Below are positions 53,465 through 63,496 of a stretch of DNA of 64,000 bases, in pieces. Position 1 is the stretch's first letter. Each line of letters begins with the position of its first letter. The stretch comes from Microbulbifer variabilis (GTDB taxonomy: Bacteria; Pseudomonadota; Gammaproteobacteria; Pseudomonadales; Cellvibrionaceae): assembly GCF_023716485.1 (NCBI RefSeq), contig NZ_CP092418.1:1285001-1349000 (forward strand), read 5' to 3'. Position numbers and translations under genes: made by a program. Below the pieces are notes generated by a model. The model was given only the letters and a program-made list of their open reading frames with translations. It was not told the DNA's origin and made no database searches.

Positions 53465-55327
53465 ATGAAGAAAGTTGCCATTGCCATTGCCGCTGCAGTA
53501 GCGCTGTCTGCCTGTGACAGCAATCAGCAGTCACCAAAATCCATGGGGGTGGCTCAGGCCACCGCAGAAAGCCCAGCGGCCAAAAATGGCCCGCTGACTG
53601 CTGAGGATGCCAAGGCATTCCTCAATGATGCCCAGGCCCGCCTGGAGAAAATGGCTCAGGAAATGAGCCACGCCGCTTGGTTGGCATCCACTTATATCAA
53701 TCTTGATTCGCAGTATGTAGAAGCCCTCGCTTCCGAGCGCTATACAACGATGGCTGTGGAGCTCGCTTCGGAAGCGGCAAAGTTTAATGACTTGGAGCTC
53801 GATCCAGATACCCGTCGCCAGTTGACCATGCTGAAGCAGGGTTTGGTGTTCCCGGCGCCGAAAGATCCCGCTTTGACCGCTGAGCTGGCCCAGATCGGCT
53901 CGAAAATGCAGGGTATGTATGGTGCCGGTAAGTACTGTCGGGAAGAGGAAGGGGCTGAAAAGTGTTACACCCTGACCGAGATGGGTCAGGTTATGGCTAG
54001 CAACCGCGACCCAGAGCTGCTTAAGGATTTGTGGGTGGGCTGGCGTAAAGTTTCCCCTCCTATGAAGCCTCTGTATGAGCGTCAAGTGGAGATCGGCAAT
54101 GCCGGAACTGAGGAGCTGGGTTATGACAACTTGAGTGTTTTCTGGCGCTCCAAATACGATATGGAGCCAGATGCCTTCGCTGCCGATATGGATACTCAGT
54201 GGGGCAAAGTGAAGCCTTTGTATGAGGCATTGCATTGCCATGTACGCGCCAAGCTAAATGATCACTACGGTGATGAGGTAGTACCTGCTCAGGGTAAAAT
54301 CCCCGCACATCTGCTTGGTAATATGTGGGCTCAGGAGTGGGGCAATGTCTATGACCTGGTCAAAGACGATGACATGCAGGCACCCTATGACCTGACCCAG
54401 CTCGTTGTTGACTCGGGTATGAGCGAGCAGGATATGGTCAAGGCGGGTGAGAAGTTCTTTACTTCTCTCGGCTTCAAACCATTGCCCAAAACTTTCTGGG
54501 AGCGTTCTCAGTTCACGCAGCCCCGTGATCGCGATGTTGTCTGTCACGCCAGCGCCTGGAATATGGACGGCCAGGATGATATCCGCATCAAGATGTGTAT
54601 TAACAAGACCGGAGAAGATCTGGTTACTATTCATCATGAACTGGGACACAACTTCTATCAGCGCATTTATAAGGAACAGCCCTTCCTCTATAAAGAGGGG
54701 GCCAACGATGGTTTCCACGAAGCTGTCGGTGATACCATTGCCCTGTCTATCACCCCTAAGTACCTGAAGGAAATTGGCCTGATGGATGAGGTGCCGGATG
54801 AGAGTAAAGATATCGGTTATCTGATGCAGCAGGCACTGGATAAAATTGCCTTCCTGCCTTTTGGTTTGCTGGTAGATAAGTGGCGCTGGCAGGTTTTCAA
54901 TGGTGAGGTTCAGCCGGCTGATTACAATAAGGCTTGGTGGAAGCTGCGGGAGGAATATCAGGGCATCCAGGCCCCGGTAGAGCGCACAGAAGCGGACTTC
55001 GATCCGGGTGCCAAGTACCATATTCCCGGCAACACTCCTTATGCCCGCTATTTCCTTGCTCGCATTCAGCAGTTCCAGTTCCACCGTGCATTGTGTGAGG
55101 CTGCTGGTGAGACCGGGCCACTGCATCGCTGCTCTATTTATCAAAATGATGAAGCGGGCAAGAAATTGCGTACCATGTTGGCTATGGGTGCCAGTAAGCC
55201 TTGGCCGGATGCGATGGAAGCTTTGACAGGCCAGCGCGATCTGGATGCATCTGCAATTATCGATTACTTCCAGCCTTTGATGGCATACTTGGAAGAGCAG
55301 AACAAGGGGCGTCAGTGCGGCTGGTAA
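53465..55327 (+). CDS. M2-family peptidyl-dipeptidase lipoprotein (ACE-like)
   Basis: 620 residues: lipoprotein signal with lipobox LSAC (residues 15-18), then one M2 metallopeptidase domain. The zinc motif HHELGHNF is near residue 397, and the glutamate ligand is in GFHEAVGD about 25 residues later. The segment ARYFLARIQQFQFHRALC is typical of angiotensin-converting-enzyme homologues. It removes C-terminal dipeptides from peptides on the outer side of the inner membrane or in the periplasm. A clear terminator follows at 55353. Confidence 0.93.
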   Translation: MKKVAIAIAAAVALSACDSNQQSPKSMGVAQATAESPAAKNGPLTAEDAKAFLNDAQARLEKMAQEMSHAAWLASTYINLDSQYVEALASERYTTMAVELASEAAKFNDLELDPDTRRQLTMLKQGLVFPAPKDPALTAELAQIGSKMQGMYGAGKYCREEEGAEKCYTLTEMGQVMASNRDPELLKDLWVGWRKVSPPMKPLYERQVEIGNAGTEELGYDNLSVFWRSKYDMEPDAFAADMDTQWGKVKPLYEALHCHVRAKLNDHYGDEVVPAQGKIPAHLLGNMWAQEWGNVYDLVKDDDMQAPYDLTQLVVDSGMSEQDMVKAGEKFFTSLGFKPLPKTFWERSQFTQPRDRDVVCHASAWNMDGQDDIRIKMCINKTGEDLVTIHHELGHNFYQRIYKEQPFLYKEGANDGFHEAVGDTIALSITPKYLKEIGLMDEVPDESKDIGYLMQQALDKIAFLPFGLLVDKWRWQVFNGEVQPADYNKAWWKLREEYQGIQAPVERTEADFDPGAKYHIPGNTPYARYFLARIQQFQFHRALCEAAGETGPLHRCSIYQNDEAGKKLRTMLAMGASKPWPDAMEALTGQRDLDASAIIDYFQPLMAYLEEQNKGRQCGW

Positions 55328-55352
55328 TCCGCTAGCTTTGCGAGAAGTGGCC

Positions 55353-55384
55353 AAAAAAGGGGAGTGTTACTCCCCTTTTTTTGT
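55353..55384 (+). terminator. Rho-independent terminator
   Basis: AAAAAAGGGGAGTGTTACTC and its complement CCCCTTTTTTTG form a short strong stem 25-55 bp after the M2 peptidase stop. It can also end the convergent minus-strand gene at 55395. Confidence 0.85.
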
Positions 55385-55394
55385 TTAAAAAATG

Positions 55395-56714
55395 TCAGGA
55401 CTGCATTTGAGTTAAGGGGACTTCAACTTCAGAAAACTCTACAGCGGCTTTAATAAAAGCCTCCATTGGAGGGTGAAGTGATCCAGTACCGGCCATATAG
55501 CGATTCATATTTTTGTGTGCCAGGCCGGAGTTGATTGTTGGTGTTGTATTAGTCTTGACGATCTTTAATAGGTCGAATCCAAGCGGTGGCCCCCGATCAT
55601 CAATACCTGGAGTTAAGAATGAATCACTCTCTGAGTGTGCAATGCTATACATCTTGAGAGTGTTGTCGATCGTATCCAGGTTTGAACCGGATAGTGATTT
55701 CACAGTACCACCAAGCCCTACGGTTTCGGTTATTGCGCTGTCACCCATATCGCGGTTGACATCCGCAGGCGTAATTCCGGGCATCAAAAAACCGCGTCCA
55801 ACACCGGCTAAGCCGGTAAACCATTTTTCACCGAGTCCTGATATCTTGATGCCGAACTCGGTACCATTACGCGCCATGGTTGTGATAATACTGCTGTGTG
55901 GTATGCCATTACCCGCATCTGCAATTGCTTTACAGGTGGCCATGATGGCATTCAGGGAAAATGATTCATCTTGGTAAATCTGTGAGGCAATTTTCTCTAT
56001 CCACTCTTTTTTAGGGCTGGCCTTGATAACACCAGGGAGGAGAATTCTGGAAAATATTAAAGTGGCAGCATTGGTCATTACATGGCAGTCATCGCCCATA
56101 AGTAGGCTTCTGCCGATGATTGGCAGGAAGTCAATCCCATCGACATCGGCAATGGCTTGATTGAGAACTGGGGCCACATTGGTCTCAACCCAGTGGAGGT
56201 AATCGATAGCGCTTTTTTCGTAAACGCCAAAGCGAATGGAGCTTCCACGAAAATCACCTCTGTCATCACTGAGGTTGGAGTAAGTTCTATAGCCAGAGAG
56301 TTGGTCCTCAACAATATACACTGACATTGAAGAGGTAATAATGCCGGCCATTGGTCCTACGGCATTGTGATCATGGCAGGGCTCTAAATCCACCTCCCCT
56401 TTTTTCATCATCTCTATGGCGGCTTCTTTGTTTTTTGCGAGCCCTTCAAATAGGAGGCCGGCAATAATTGCCCCCTTTAAAGGGCCAGAGGCCTGGTTCC
56501 ATGTGATTGGTGGGCCGGCGTGTAAAATCAGATTTTTGCGCATGCCGGGTATATGATCCCCAGCTTTGCCAATCCCGATTAATATCGGCACGGACTGCTT
56601 CATACGTTTTATAGTTTCGTCATTAGCTTGTTGATTTAGGCCTCGGAATTTTGGCGTTGCCAGCTTTTCCAGAAGCTCCTCCATACTGGGCCTAAATTCA
56701 ACATCTGTTTTCAT
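55395..56714 (-). CDS. DUF1116 protein (YlbE/YahG type)
   Basis: 439 residues. The family signature is ILHAGPPITWNQASGPLKGA, the HDHNAVGPMAGIITSSM segment (residues about 114-130) and GSSIRFGVYEKSAIDYLHWV. In E. coli, YlbE/AllG works with FdrA and a DUF2877 protein as oxamate carbamoyltransferase; here neither partner is next to it, so a related but different activity is likely. Cytosolic. The start is followed closely (2 bp) by the stop of the upstream PilJ-N gene, so the two are probably co-transcribed. Confidence 0.85.
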   Translation of the reverse strand: MKTDVEFRPSMEELLEKLATPKFRGLNQQANDETIKRMKQSVPILIGIGKAGDHIPGMRKNLILHAGPPITWNQASGPLKGAIIAGLLFEGLAKNKEAAIEMMKKGEVDLEPCHDHNAVGPMAGIITSSMSVYIVEDQLSGYRTYSNLSDDRGDFRGSSIRFGVYEKSAIDYLHWVETNVAPVLNQAIADVDGIDFLPIIGRSLLMGDDCHVMTNAATLIFSRILLPGVIKASPKKEWIEKIASQIYQDESFSLNAIMATCKAIADAGNGIPHSSIITTMARNGTEFGIKISGLGEKWFTGLAGVGRGFLMPGITPADVNRDMGDSAITETVGLGGTVKSLSGSNLDTIDNTLKMYSIAHSESDSFLTPGIDDRGPPLGFDLLKIVKTNTTPTINSGLAHKNMNRYMAGTGSLHPPMEAFIKAAVEFSEVEVPLTQMQS

Positions 56715-56716
56715 GG

Positions 56717-57490
56717 CTATTCTCTTGAGTCCAGCAAGCTGGCATATTGCTTGGTAACGACATCCATATCGCGCAGCATCAAGTCTGTAGTACCGGTAAT
56801 TACTTGAATCTGACGCTGTTCAGATAGTTTCATTTCCCCTTCAAAGCCTCGGCTGGCATAGTTGAGATGATCTTTGGCTTTGAGAAGGTTACTGCTGATT
56901 TCAGGGGTGTTGAGTGTGCTCTCCAAAAGGCGGGTTAGGCGACTGGAGTACTCTGTAAGGTCTTGTTGTAGCCCTTGATCCGCTTCAGCTGGTGAGATTT
57001 TCCAAAGTTTAGCAGCATAATTCTTGCAAATTCTTTGAGAAAGCATTCGCTGCCGACCGGCAATATTGATTAGTTCGGCAGAGTTGTGATCGGCGAGCTG
57101 CTGTAATTTAACCACGTAGCTGTGTGTTTCTGTTAATAGTTTATTGCTGCGCAGGAATAAGTCGGTTGCTCCTTCCCTGGTTGCCGGTTGCAGACTGAGT
57201 TGCTTAAAGGGTTGCCATTCGCTCTGTACTTTTTTTAGCTGATCTTTGATTTTTTCTGCGGCCGGGAACGTATTGAGTTTCTGATTGTTACGCTCGAATT
57301 CCTGCACTGACCGTTTCAATACTTTCTGGTGGCGTTGTGCTTCGGGTTGTATGCCGCTTAGGATAAATGCTTGCGTGATTCTCTGAGATAGCATTCGTTG
57401 ACGCCCTGCTATATTTATCGCCTCTCCTATGGTTAATGCTGCAACATCAAGGCTTGCTATAAGTAGGAGAAATACTGCGGTTAACTTCAT
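56717..57490 (-). CDS. Periplasmic protein with tandem PilJ-N domains
   Basis: 257 residues: signal peptide (1-18, hydrophobic LTAVFLLLIASLDVAAL) and two copies of the PilJ N-terminal motif INIAGRQRMLSQRI, at about residues 25-38 and 140-153. Each is followed by a long helix bundle. This sensor domain occurs at the N-terminus of PilJ and NarX-like receptors, where it binds small anions. Here it stands alone, with no membrane or signalling domain, so it may be a solute-binding partner. It is 2 bp from the DUF1116 gene, suggesting shared function. Confidence 0.85.
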   Translation of the reverse strand: MKLTAVFLLLIASLDVAALTIGEAINIAGRQRMLSQRITQAFILSGIQPEAQRHQKVLKRSVQEFERNNQKLNTFPAAEKIKDQLKKVQSEWQPFKQLSLQPATREGATDLFLRSNKLLTETHSYVVKLQQLADHNSAELINIAGRQRMLSQRICKNYAAKLWKISPAEADQGLQQDLTEYSSRLTRLLESTLNTPEISSNLLKAKDHLNYASRGFEGEMKLSEQRQIQVITGTTDLMLRDMDVVTKQYASLLDSRE

Positions 57491-57898
57491 GTTTTGCTCT
57501 TTTGGTTTGATTTTTTAAGTTTGAGGTTTTGGGCCTGCCTGCTAGTTTTTCAGCTGCCCCATTTCAGACTTATTAGTGAGAGGGTTACCTTTCTGTTTTA
57601 GGGGCACTGTTGTCGCTCACTGTGGCATGTAACAAAAATTATTTAGAAAACTAGTGTTCGCGATAAGGTCACTTTGTTTTCTTTTAAGTGAGCGTTATTA
57701 ATTTGTATATTTTCAATAATGAGTCGATTTTCGATGTTGTGTTGCTTTTCTTAATAGTTGAGGTGGCTATATAACAAATTACTTTCGATAGATATCTAAC
57801 CACTAATTCTTAATATTGCTATTAAGTGGTATTGATGCTGATGGGGAGAGGTGTTGATGGGTTTGGAGGCGCTAGGATGAGAGGTCGATAGGAGAATT
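57491..57898. other. Intergenic region without a recognisable gene
   Basis: About 410 bp of AT-rich sequence upstream of the PilJ-N gene. No supported frame. Presumably holds the promoter of the PilJ-N/DUF1116 pair. Confidence 0.4.
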
Positions 57899-57931
57899 AA
57901 AAAAGGCCCTACCGGGGTAGAGCCTTTTATT
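57899..57931 (-). terminator. Rho-independent terminator of the FadL-type gene
   Basis: AAAAGGCCCTACC and its near complement GGTAGAGCCTTTT around GG, 20-50 bp after the stop of the 57952 gene (minus strand), with A/T flanks. Confidence 0.75.
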
Positions 57932-57951
57932 TGCCGAGAGGGCGAAATTAC

Positions 57952-59361
57952 TTAGAAGCTGTAGTTTATACCTGCACTGAATAGCCAGGCCTCGGTCTTG
58001 GTGGTGCCACCATCGTAGTAGGTTACAAATCCATCCAAGTTACTGACTTCCTGAATAAGCTCATCATCACCCCAAAGGTAGGCGAGGCCGGCATCAATAC
58101 TCAGGCGGTCATTGTGCTTATAGGTGCCGCCTATAGTTAGCCATTGGCGGTCGGTATCGGGAATGGACAGGGTGCGCCATGTGACCGGTAGGTCCAGGCC
58201 AGTTTCTTCTTTGATTACTTCTTCTTCGTGGCGGTTGAAGCCGTCACGGGCTGCGCCCTCGTCATGGGCGTAGCCAAAGCGTACAGTCACTCTGTCATTG
58301 AAGTAGTACTCCGCGGCAAGGCTGTAGCGGGAGCCGCTTACAAAGTTCTCTTCTTTAATCAGGAGAGGATTGAACTCTTCACCACCTGAAGGGATAAAGG
58401 CTTCTAGGCGCTCGAAACGGCTCCAGTTGGTGTACATATACCCAACAGCAATTGCCCAGTTGTTCTCGAAGCGGTGGTAAAGGCCCAGCTCCAGGGTGTC
58501 GGGCAGGTTCAGGGTCAGGTTGCCACTGGCATCATCAAATGGAGCTTCTGCAGGTACGACATCAGAATTAACGTCACCCTTTAGCTTGGGGTCGTACTTT
58601 GCGTGGTAGGAAATACCTGCGCGAGTATTGTCATCAATGTTCCATAAGGCACCAACGGTCCAGCTTACATCCCAGCCATCACCTTTAACATCTAGAATGG
58701 TGGCCCCTTCAGGGTTAACGCCTGTTCTTTGCTCAATAATGGCGCCGATAGGGAAGTCTGTAGGGAAAGTTGTTTTTAGCTCGGCTTCAGCGTAAAGGAA
58801 GTTGATAGCTGCACCGATACTGAAGGTATCGTTGATATCGTAGGCAATGGACGGCTGAATATTTAAAGTCAGCAGATTCGTTTTGTTGGAGATTGTGGTG
58901 CCGGGAAAGCTGTCGGGAAAATCAGTTTCCAGGCCGAAGTCAGTGTACATGGCCAGGCCCCAGGACCAGTCGTCATTGATCGGGGCTGCTAGGTACCCGT
59001 TAGGGATAAAGGCACTGGTCGCGTAGTCGCTGGCATCGGCTACAGTACTGGATTCAGCATAAATGATGCCGTCGGGGCCAACATCGACAGGAAGGTAATA
59101 AGTAACATCACCGGTTACATCGATGCCTGGATCAACGTAGGTGAGGCCGCCAGTCAAAGTATAAGTATCAAATAGTGCAGAACCAGCCGGGTTGCGGGCT
59201 AGGATGGAGGCATTATCACCGATAGTGTTTTCGGCAGCGAAGGCACGGCCAAGGCCGGATGCGCTGGTTTCCTGAAGGTAGAAGCCCGCGGCCATAGCGC
59301 CTTGGGAAACGGAGCCGATTGCTGCGGCTAAAACTGCATGTCGCAGGTATTTCTTATTCAT
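57952..59361 (-). CDS. FadL/OmpP1/TodX-family outer membrane protein
   Basis: 469 residues: signal peptide (1-24, cleavage at AMA-AG) and a beta-barrel. The N-terminal hatch is GFYLQETSASGLGRAFAAEN then NPAGSALF, which is diagnostic of FadL-type channels for fatty acids or hydrocarbons. The C-terminus ends with SAGINYSF (terminal aromatic residue). It is a porin-like importer in the outer membrane. No beta-oxidation genes are beside it. A terminator follows. Confidence 0.92.
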   Translation of the reverse strand: MNKKYLRHAVLAAAIGSVSQGAMAAGFYLQETSASGLGRAFAAENTIGDNASILARNPAGSALFDTYTLTGGLTYVDPGIDVTGDVTYYLPVDVGPDGIIYAESSTVADASDYATSAFIPNGYLAAPINDDWSWGLAMYTDFGLETDFPDSFPGTTISNKTNLLTLNIQPSIAYDINDTFSIGAAINFLYAEAELKTTFPTDFPIGAIIEQRTGVNPEGATILDVKGDGWDVSWTVGALWNIDDNTRAGISYHAKYDPKLKGDVNSDVVPAEAPFDDASGNLTLNLPDTLELGLYHRFENNWAIAVGYMYTNWSRFERLEAFIPSGGEEFNPLLIKEENFVSGSRYSLAAEYYFNDRVTVRFGYAHDEGAARDGFNRHEEEVIKEETGLDLPVTWRTLSIPDTDRQWLTIGGTYKHNDRLSIDAGLAYLWGDDELIQEVSNLDGFVTYYDGGTTKTEAWLFSAGINYSF

Positions 59362-59608
59362 GAGAGCCCATCTCTAAGTCTGCTGATTACTGAAAACCAT
59401 AAGTAGCATTGGAAATGCTGAGATATGGAGGGAAGGCAATTAGATTTATATAGATACCTTCCATTTTCGTAGCAAATCCCTCGCTTTTAAACAGGTAAGG
59501 CAACAAGGAATTGCCTGTGCAAGGGAAAGGAGTCACTTTATAAAGAGAAAGGAGGCAAAAATCCATCGAATGTGAATTTTTTTTTTGCCTCTGTAAGAAA
59601 ATGGTAAT

Positions 59609-60313
59609 TTATTGGCCTGCACCGACACTTTTGCCATTGATAGATAGCTTTTTCAAGGTTATTTGGTACTTTTTGCCATTCTCTTCGCGCTGCACCAGCT
59701 TCACCAAGGCGTAGTTCCATTGAGGCGCAATCCAGACGGTCGTCTCTCTTTCTGAGTCCGCATCTCTAACTCGGCGTACCTTTATTGCTTCTACTTTCCC
59801 CATTGGTGTTTTTATTACTTCGGAGCCCTCTTTGGCGAAAGTGTACTTGCGAATCTTCTTACCGTCGGCGACCTCATACTGGAGATTTTCTTTGCCTGCG
59901 GCGACATCCAGTGTTAGCTGCATTTGATAGCTCAACTTATCCAGGATGTTTGGCGATACGTTTTCCATATCCCGTTCTGGGTTGGAGACGTTGAACACCA
60001 TGCCTTTGTCGGGTTCGAAGCTGAGAATTGTACCGCGATCGCGGCCGAGTCCTTTGCGGCGATACTCATAGTGGTAGGGGGTAATATTGCCGTCCTGGCT
60101 GATAAAGCGGGAATATTCTTTAATACTGGCAAAAAGCGCAAAGGTATTAAAGTCCAGCCGCCAACTCCCTTCTTGCCCAGTAAGCTCACGAGTGGCTGTA
60201 ACACTAATGCCGTTGTACCTTGCGGTATAAGTCGCCTTAAAGGGTTCCAATTGGCTGGCGAGAGATTGAGTGGAGAGAAAGAGAAAAAACAGAGAGGAGA
60301 TAAAAATGCGCAC
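59609..60313 (-). CDS. DUF3108 secreted protein
   Basis: About 234 residues from a GTG at 60313, chosen over an upstream TTG because GAGG precedes it and the signal peptide (hydrophobic IFISSLFFLFLSTQSLAS) begins there. The mature part is beta-rich with FKATYTARYNGISVTATREL and YRFISQDG-like segments of the DUF3108 family, predicted to be a periplasmic lipid-binding-like barrel. It is immediately next to purN on the same strand (78 bp), a gene order common in Gammaproteobacteria, and may be in the same transcript. Confidence 0.85.
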   Translation of the reverse strand: MRIFISSLFFLFLSTQSLASQLEPFKATYTARYNGISVTATRELTGQEGSWRLDFNTFALFASIKEYSRFISQDGNITPYHYEYRRKGLGRDRGTILSFEPDKGMVFNVSNPERDMENVSPNILDKLSYQMQLTLDVAAGKENLQYEVADGKKIRKYTFAKEGSEVIKTPMGKVEAIKVRRVRDADSERETTVWIAPQWNYALVKLVQREENGKKYQITLKKLSINGKSVGAGQ

Positions 60314-60406
60314 GACAGAGCCTCGCAAAATCTGAACCTCTTTGAATACTAGCTGGCGCGACCCGCAAAGTACATTGCAATGCTGATCCCGCCAGCTTGG
60401 CTTTGG

Positions 60407-61060
60407 TTAACTATCGATTCTGGCGCCACTAAGAGGTAGAAGCTCTCCGTCCAGTTGCGAGCGGTCTGTAAGCATTTTTAGGCGCCCCTGGGCAAACCAG
60501 GTAACAGCCATGGGGTAAATGACGTGTTCCTGTACCTGAACCCGCTTTGCCAAAGATTCGGGAGTGTCTCCTTCCTTTATAGGTACGGCGGCTTGAACGA
60601 TGGGTGGTCCGCCATCAAGCTCTTCGGTGACAAAATGAACGGTAACACCGTGCTCACTATCACCGGCTTCCAGGGCTCGCTGATGGGTATGCAGCCCTTG
60701 ATATTTTGGCAGTAGAGAGGGGTGAATATTGAGGAGGCGACCGCTGTAGTGACGAACAAACTCGGGAGTGAGGATACGCATAAACCCGGCCAGGACAACC
60801 AAATCCGGCTGATGGCTGTCGATTTCTGCGATTAGCGCCTGGTCGAAGTTTTCTCTGCCGGAGAAGTTGCGATGGTCGACCACTGATGTGGGGACTCCGG
60901 CCTCGGTGGCGCGCTTGAGGCCGAAGGCCTCGGGCTTATTGCTGATTACTGCGCAGACGGAAAAGTCTGCCCCGGCATTTGCCGAGGCATCCAGGAGCGC
61001 CTGCAAGTTGCTGCCGCTACCGGAAATCAGCACGGCAACTTTGCATACTCCCTGTGACAT
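60407..61060 (-). CDS. purN: Phosphoribosylglycinamide formyltransferase
   Basis: 217-aa enzyme of purine synthesis, using 10-formyl-THF to formylate GAR. Motifs: VLISGSGSNLQALLDA, the catalytic region VVLAGFMRILTPEFV then LLNIHPSLLPKYQGLHTHQ with Asn and His, and VHFVTEELDGG with Asp. It overlaps purM in an ATGA (61060), a conserved order purM-purN in a single operon. Cytosolic. Confidence 0.95.
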   Translation of the reverse strand: MSQGVCKVAVLISGSGSNLQALLDASANAGADFSVCAVISNKPEAFGLKRATEAGVPTSVVDHRNFSGRENFDQALIAEIDSHQPDLVVLAGFMRILTPEFVRHYSGRLLNIHPSLLPKYQGLHTHQRALEAGDSEHGVTVHFVTEELDGGPPIVQAAVPIKEGDTPESLAKRVQVQEHVIYPMAVTWFAQGRLKMLTDRSQLDGELLPLSGARIDS

Positions 61061-62121
61061 TACAGGCCCGCCAGCTCTACGGTATCTGCGCCTGCCACAG
61101 CATCTTCGATTTTGCCCACGACGAAGGCGTCTTCACCTGCTTGCTTCAGGGTTTGCAGTGCTTGGTCGGCTTGTTCCGCAGGTACGCAAATTACCATACC
61201 GACACCACAGTTGAAGGTGCGGTACATTTCGCGGGCGTCGATGTTGCCTGCCTGTTGGAGCCAGCGGAACACTTCGGGCATCTCCCAGCTAGTGACGTCT
61301 ACACGAGCAAGACAGCCTTCCGGGAGTACGCGGGGCAGGTTTTCCAGCAGGCCGCCGCCGGTGATATGGCTGAGGGCATTTATCTGGACGCTCTTCATCA
61401 ATTGCAGCAGATTCTTAACATAGATGCGGGTGGGGGCCATCAATGCCTTGGCTAGCGTTTCGCTACCGCATTCCTGTTGTAAATCGGCGCCACTGACTTC
61501 GAGCACCTTTCGGATTAAAGAGTAGCCATTGGAGTGGGGGCCGCTGGAAGCGAGTCCAATGAGCACATCACCACTCTTTACTTTTTTGCCATCAATAATC
61601 TCGGATTTCTCCACGACCCCGGTGCAGAAACCGGCCAGATCGTAGTCGTCGCCTTCATACATGCCGGGCATTTCGGCGGTTTCGCCACCGACCAGGGCAC
61701 AGCCTGCCAACTCACAGCCTTTACCAATACCGGAGACAACCTCAGCGGCGATATCCACATTCAGCTTGCCAGTGGCATAGTAGTCGAGGAAGAAAAGTGG
61801 TTCGGCACCTGCTACTACCAAGTCATTGACACACATAGCAACCAAGTCGATACCAATGGTGTCGTGGATGCCCAGGTCCATAGCCAGGCGCAATTTGGTA
61901 CCCACGCCATCGGTGCCGGAAACCAAGACTGGCTCTTTATAGCCGCTGGGGAGTTGGCAGAGAGCGCCAAAACCGCCCAGGCCTCCCATGACTTCCGGGC
62001 GGGAAGTGCGCTTGGCGACATGCTTGATACGCTCTACCAGGGCGTTACCTGCGTCGATATCGACACCGGCGTCTTTATAAGAGAGGGATGTTTCAGCGGA
62101 TTGCGGCTTGGAATCGCTCAT
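61060..62121 (-). CDS. purM: Phosphoribosylformylglycinamidine cyclo-ligase
   Basis: 353-aa AIR synthetase, closing the imidazole ring with ATP. Motifs: [62 protein letters not shown], and [18 protein letters not shown]. First gene of the purMN pair. The region before its start is 276 bp to the divergent DUF2066 gene. PurR-type boxes were not evident. Confidence 0.96.
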   Translation of the reverse strand: MSDSKPQSAETSLSYKDAGVDIDAGNALVERIKHVAKRTSRPEVMGGLGGFGALCQLPSGYKEPVLVSGTDGVGTKLRLAMDLGIHDTIGIDLVAMCVNDLVVAGAEPLFFLDYYATGKLNVDIAAEVVSGIGKGCELAGCALVGGETAEMPGMYEGDDYDLAGFCTGVVEKSEIIDGKKVKSGDVLIGLASSGPHSNGYSLIRKVLEVSGADLQQECGSETLAKALMAPTRIYVKNLLQLMKSVQINALSHITGGGLLENLPRVLPEGCLARVDVTSWEMPEVFRWLQQAGNIDAREMYRTFNCGVGMVICVPAEQADQALQTLKQAGEDAFVVGKIEDAVAGADTVELAGL

Positions 62122-62397
62122 GATTCTTCCTGCAGTGGGTCTTCGAAGGGCGCGTATTCTAGCCGGGTCTTGGTCCGGTAGCCACGCCCAGTGGGCATCT
62201 CAATGAAGGAATCTGGTATTTATCTTCAGTTAAACGGCTAGAAACCCTCTAATAGTGAGAACTCGGGGCTGAGAGAAGTCGCCGACGCTGATACAATAGC
62301 CCCAATTTTTATCCCAGCCGTGGATTTTGGCGTCTTGCGCAATAACAACGATTTCGTGCAAGCTCACGGGTTGGAATGAGGTTTGGAGAAGAATCCT

Positions 62398-63495
62398 ATG
62401 CACAAGCTGCTCCGGCAGGGATTGGTGTTGCAGTTTTTGGTCCTGTTGTTCGGTGCCCTAATTCTGCCAGTCCAGGCTCGAGTTATCTCGGACCTGTATG
62501 AAGTGGTCGAGGCTGTACCGAGCCGTGGGGCTACTGACCGCGCGAGTGCTGGCAGCCGGGGGCTGGAGCGGATATTTATGCGTGTCACCGGAGACGCAGC
62601 AATTGGCAGTAATCCAAATTTGCAGCCTATCCTGCAGAAAGCCCAGCATTTCCTAGAAGGTTACCGCTACACCAGCGAAGATAACCAGCTCTACCTTCAT
62701 CTCTCTTTTGATCCCCAAGCTATTTCCAGGCAAGTCCATCAGTTGGGTTTGCCGATGTGGCCCAATAATCGCCCCGGCACTCTGGTGTGGCTGGCTGTGG
62801 ATACCCTAAAGGAAGGGCGCAGTATCCTCAGGGAAGAAGATGCCCCGGAGCTCTTTTCGGTATTGGACGCTATGGCTGTGGAGCGCGGTGTGCCATTGGA
62901 TTTCCCGGTGATGGACCTCAATGATCAGCACAATATGCCTCTTGGTGACCTTTGGGCTCAGAGTGAACAGGCCGCAGAGCGCGCTGGTTTACGCTACAGG
63001 CCGGATGCCACTTTGATGGGGCGCTTGCTTCAGGCGTCGGGACGCCGCTGGCAGGCTGATTGGTTATTACTGCACGGTGGTCGCAGTTATGCCTTTGATA
63101 GCAATGGTGGCTCTTTGGAAGAGGTTGCACTGCGCGGTGTTAATCAGATGGCTAACTTGCTTGCCCAACGCTATGCCGTGCGCCCCGGTATTGAGGATGC
63201 CCAACAGGGCTCAATTTTTGTGGAGTTATCTGGCGTGGATAGCTTTGCCGATTACGCAGAGGCCTCGGCCTATTTACAGGGACTGGCGCAGGTGAGCAGT
63301 GCAAATCTCCTTTCTGTGGAGGGAGATCGGATGCGCTTGGCATTGAGTGCCACCGTAGGCCTACGCAATTTGCGCGATACCCTGGCGTTAAATCATAAGT
63401 TGCGAGCACATGGGGACGAGGATGCCATTGAGTTGAATGGGCACCGTGCACCTTTGGGCAGCGCTGATAATCCGTTGCGCTATCGTTGGGATTGA
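62398..63495 (+). CDS. DUF2066 secreted protein
   Basis: About 365 residues from the ATG at 62398; a TTG at 62383 is also in frame. A signal peptide (about 1-26, hydrophobic LVLQFLVLLFGALIL, cleavage near VQA-RV) is followed by the DUF2066 domain (RVISDLYEVVEAVPSRGATD, FMRVTGDAAIGSNPNLQ). It is a periplasmic or outer-membrane-associated protein of unknown function that is regularly found just upstream of hda in Gammaproteobacteria. Its TGA is followed at once by the hda start (TGAGATG), so they are translated from one mRNA. Confidence 0.88.
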   Translation: MHKLLRQGLVLQFLVLLFGALILPVQARVISDLYEVVEAVPSRGATDRASAGSRGLERIFMRVTGDAAIGSNPNLQPILQKAQHFLEGYRYTSEDNQLYLHLSFDPQAISRQVHQLGLPMWPNNRPGTLVWLAVDTLKEGRSILREEDAPELFSVLDAMAVERGVPLDFPVMDLNDQHNMPLGDLWAQSEQAAERAGLRYRPDATLMGRLLQASGRRWQADWLLLHGGRSYAFDSNGGSLEEVALRGVNQMANLLAQRYAVRPGIEDAQQGSIFVELSGVDSFADYAEASAYLQGLAQVSSANLLSVEGDRMRLALSATVGLRNLRDTLALNHKLRAHGDEDAIELNGHRAPLGSADNPLRYRWD

Positions 63496-63496
63496 G

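Noticed and set aside
54254..55354. 366-codon minus-strand frame over the M2 peptidase
   Set aside because: Antisense shadow; the plus strand has the HHELGH motif and lipobox.
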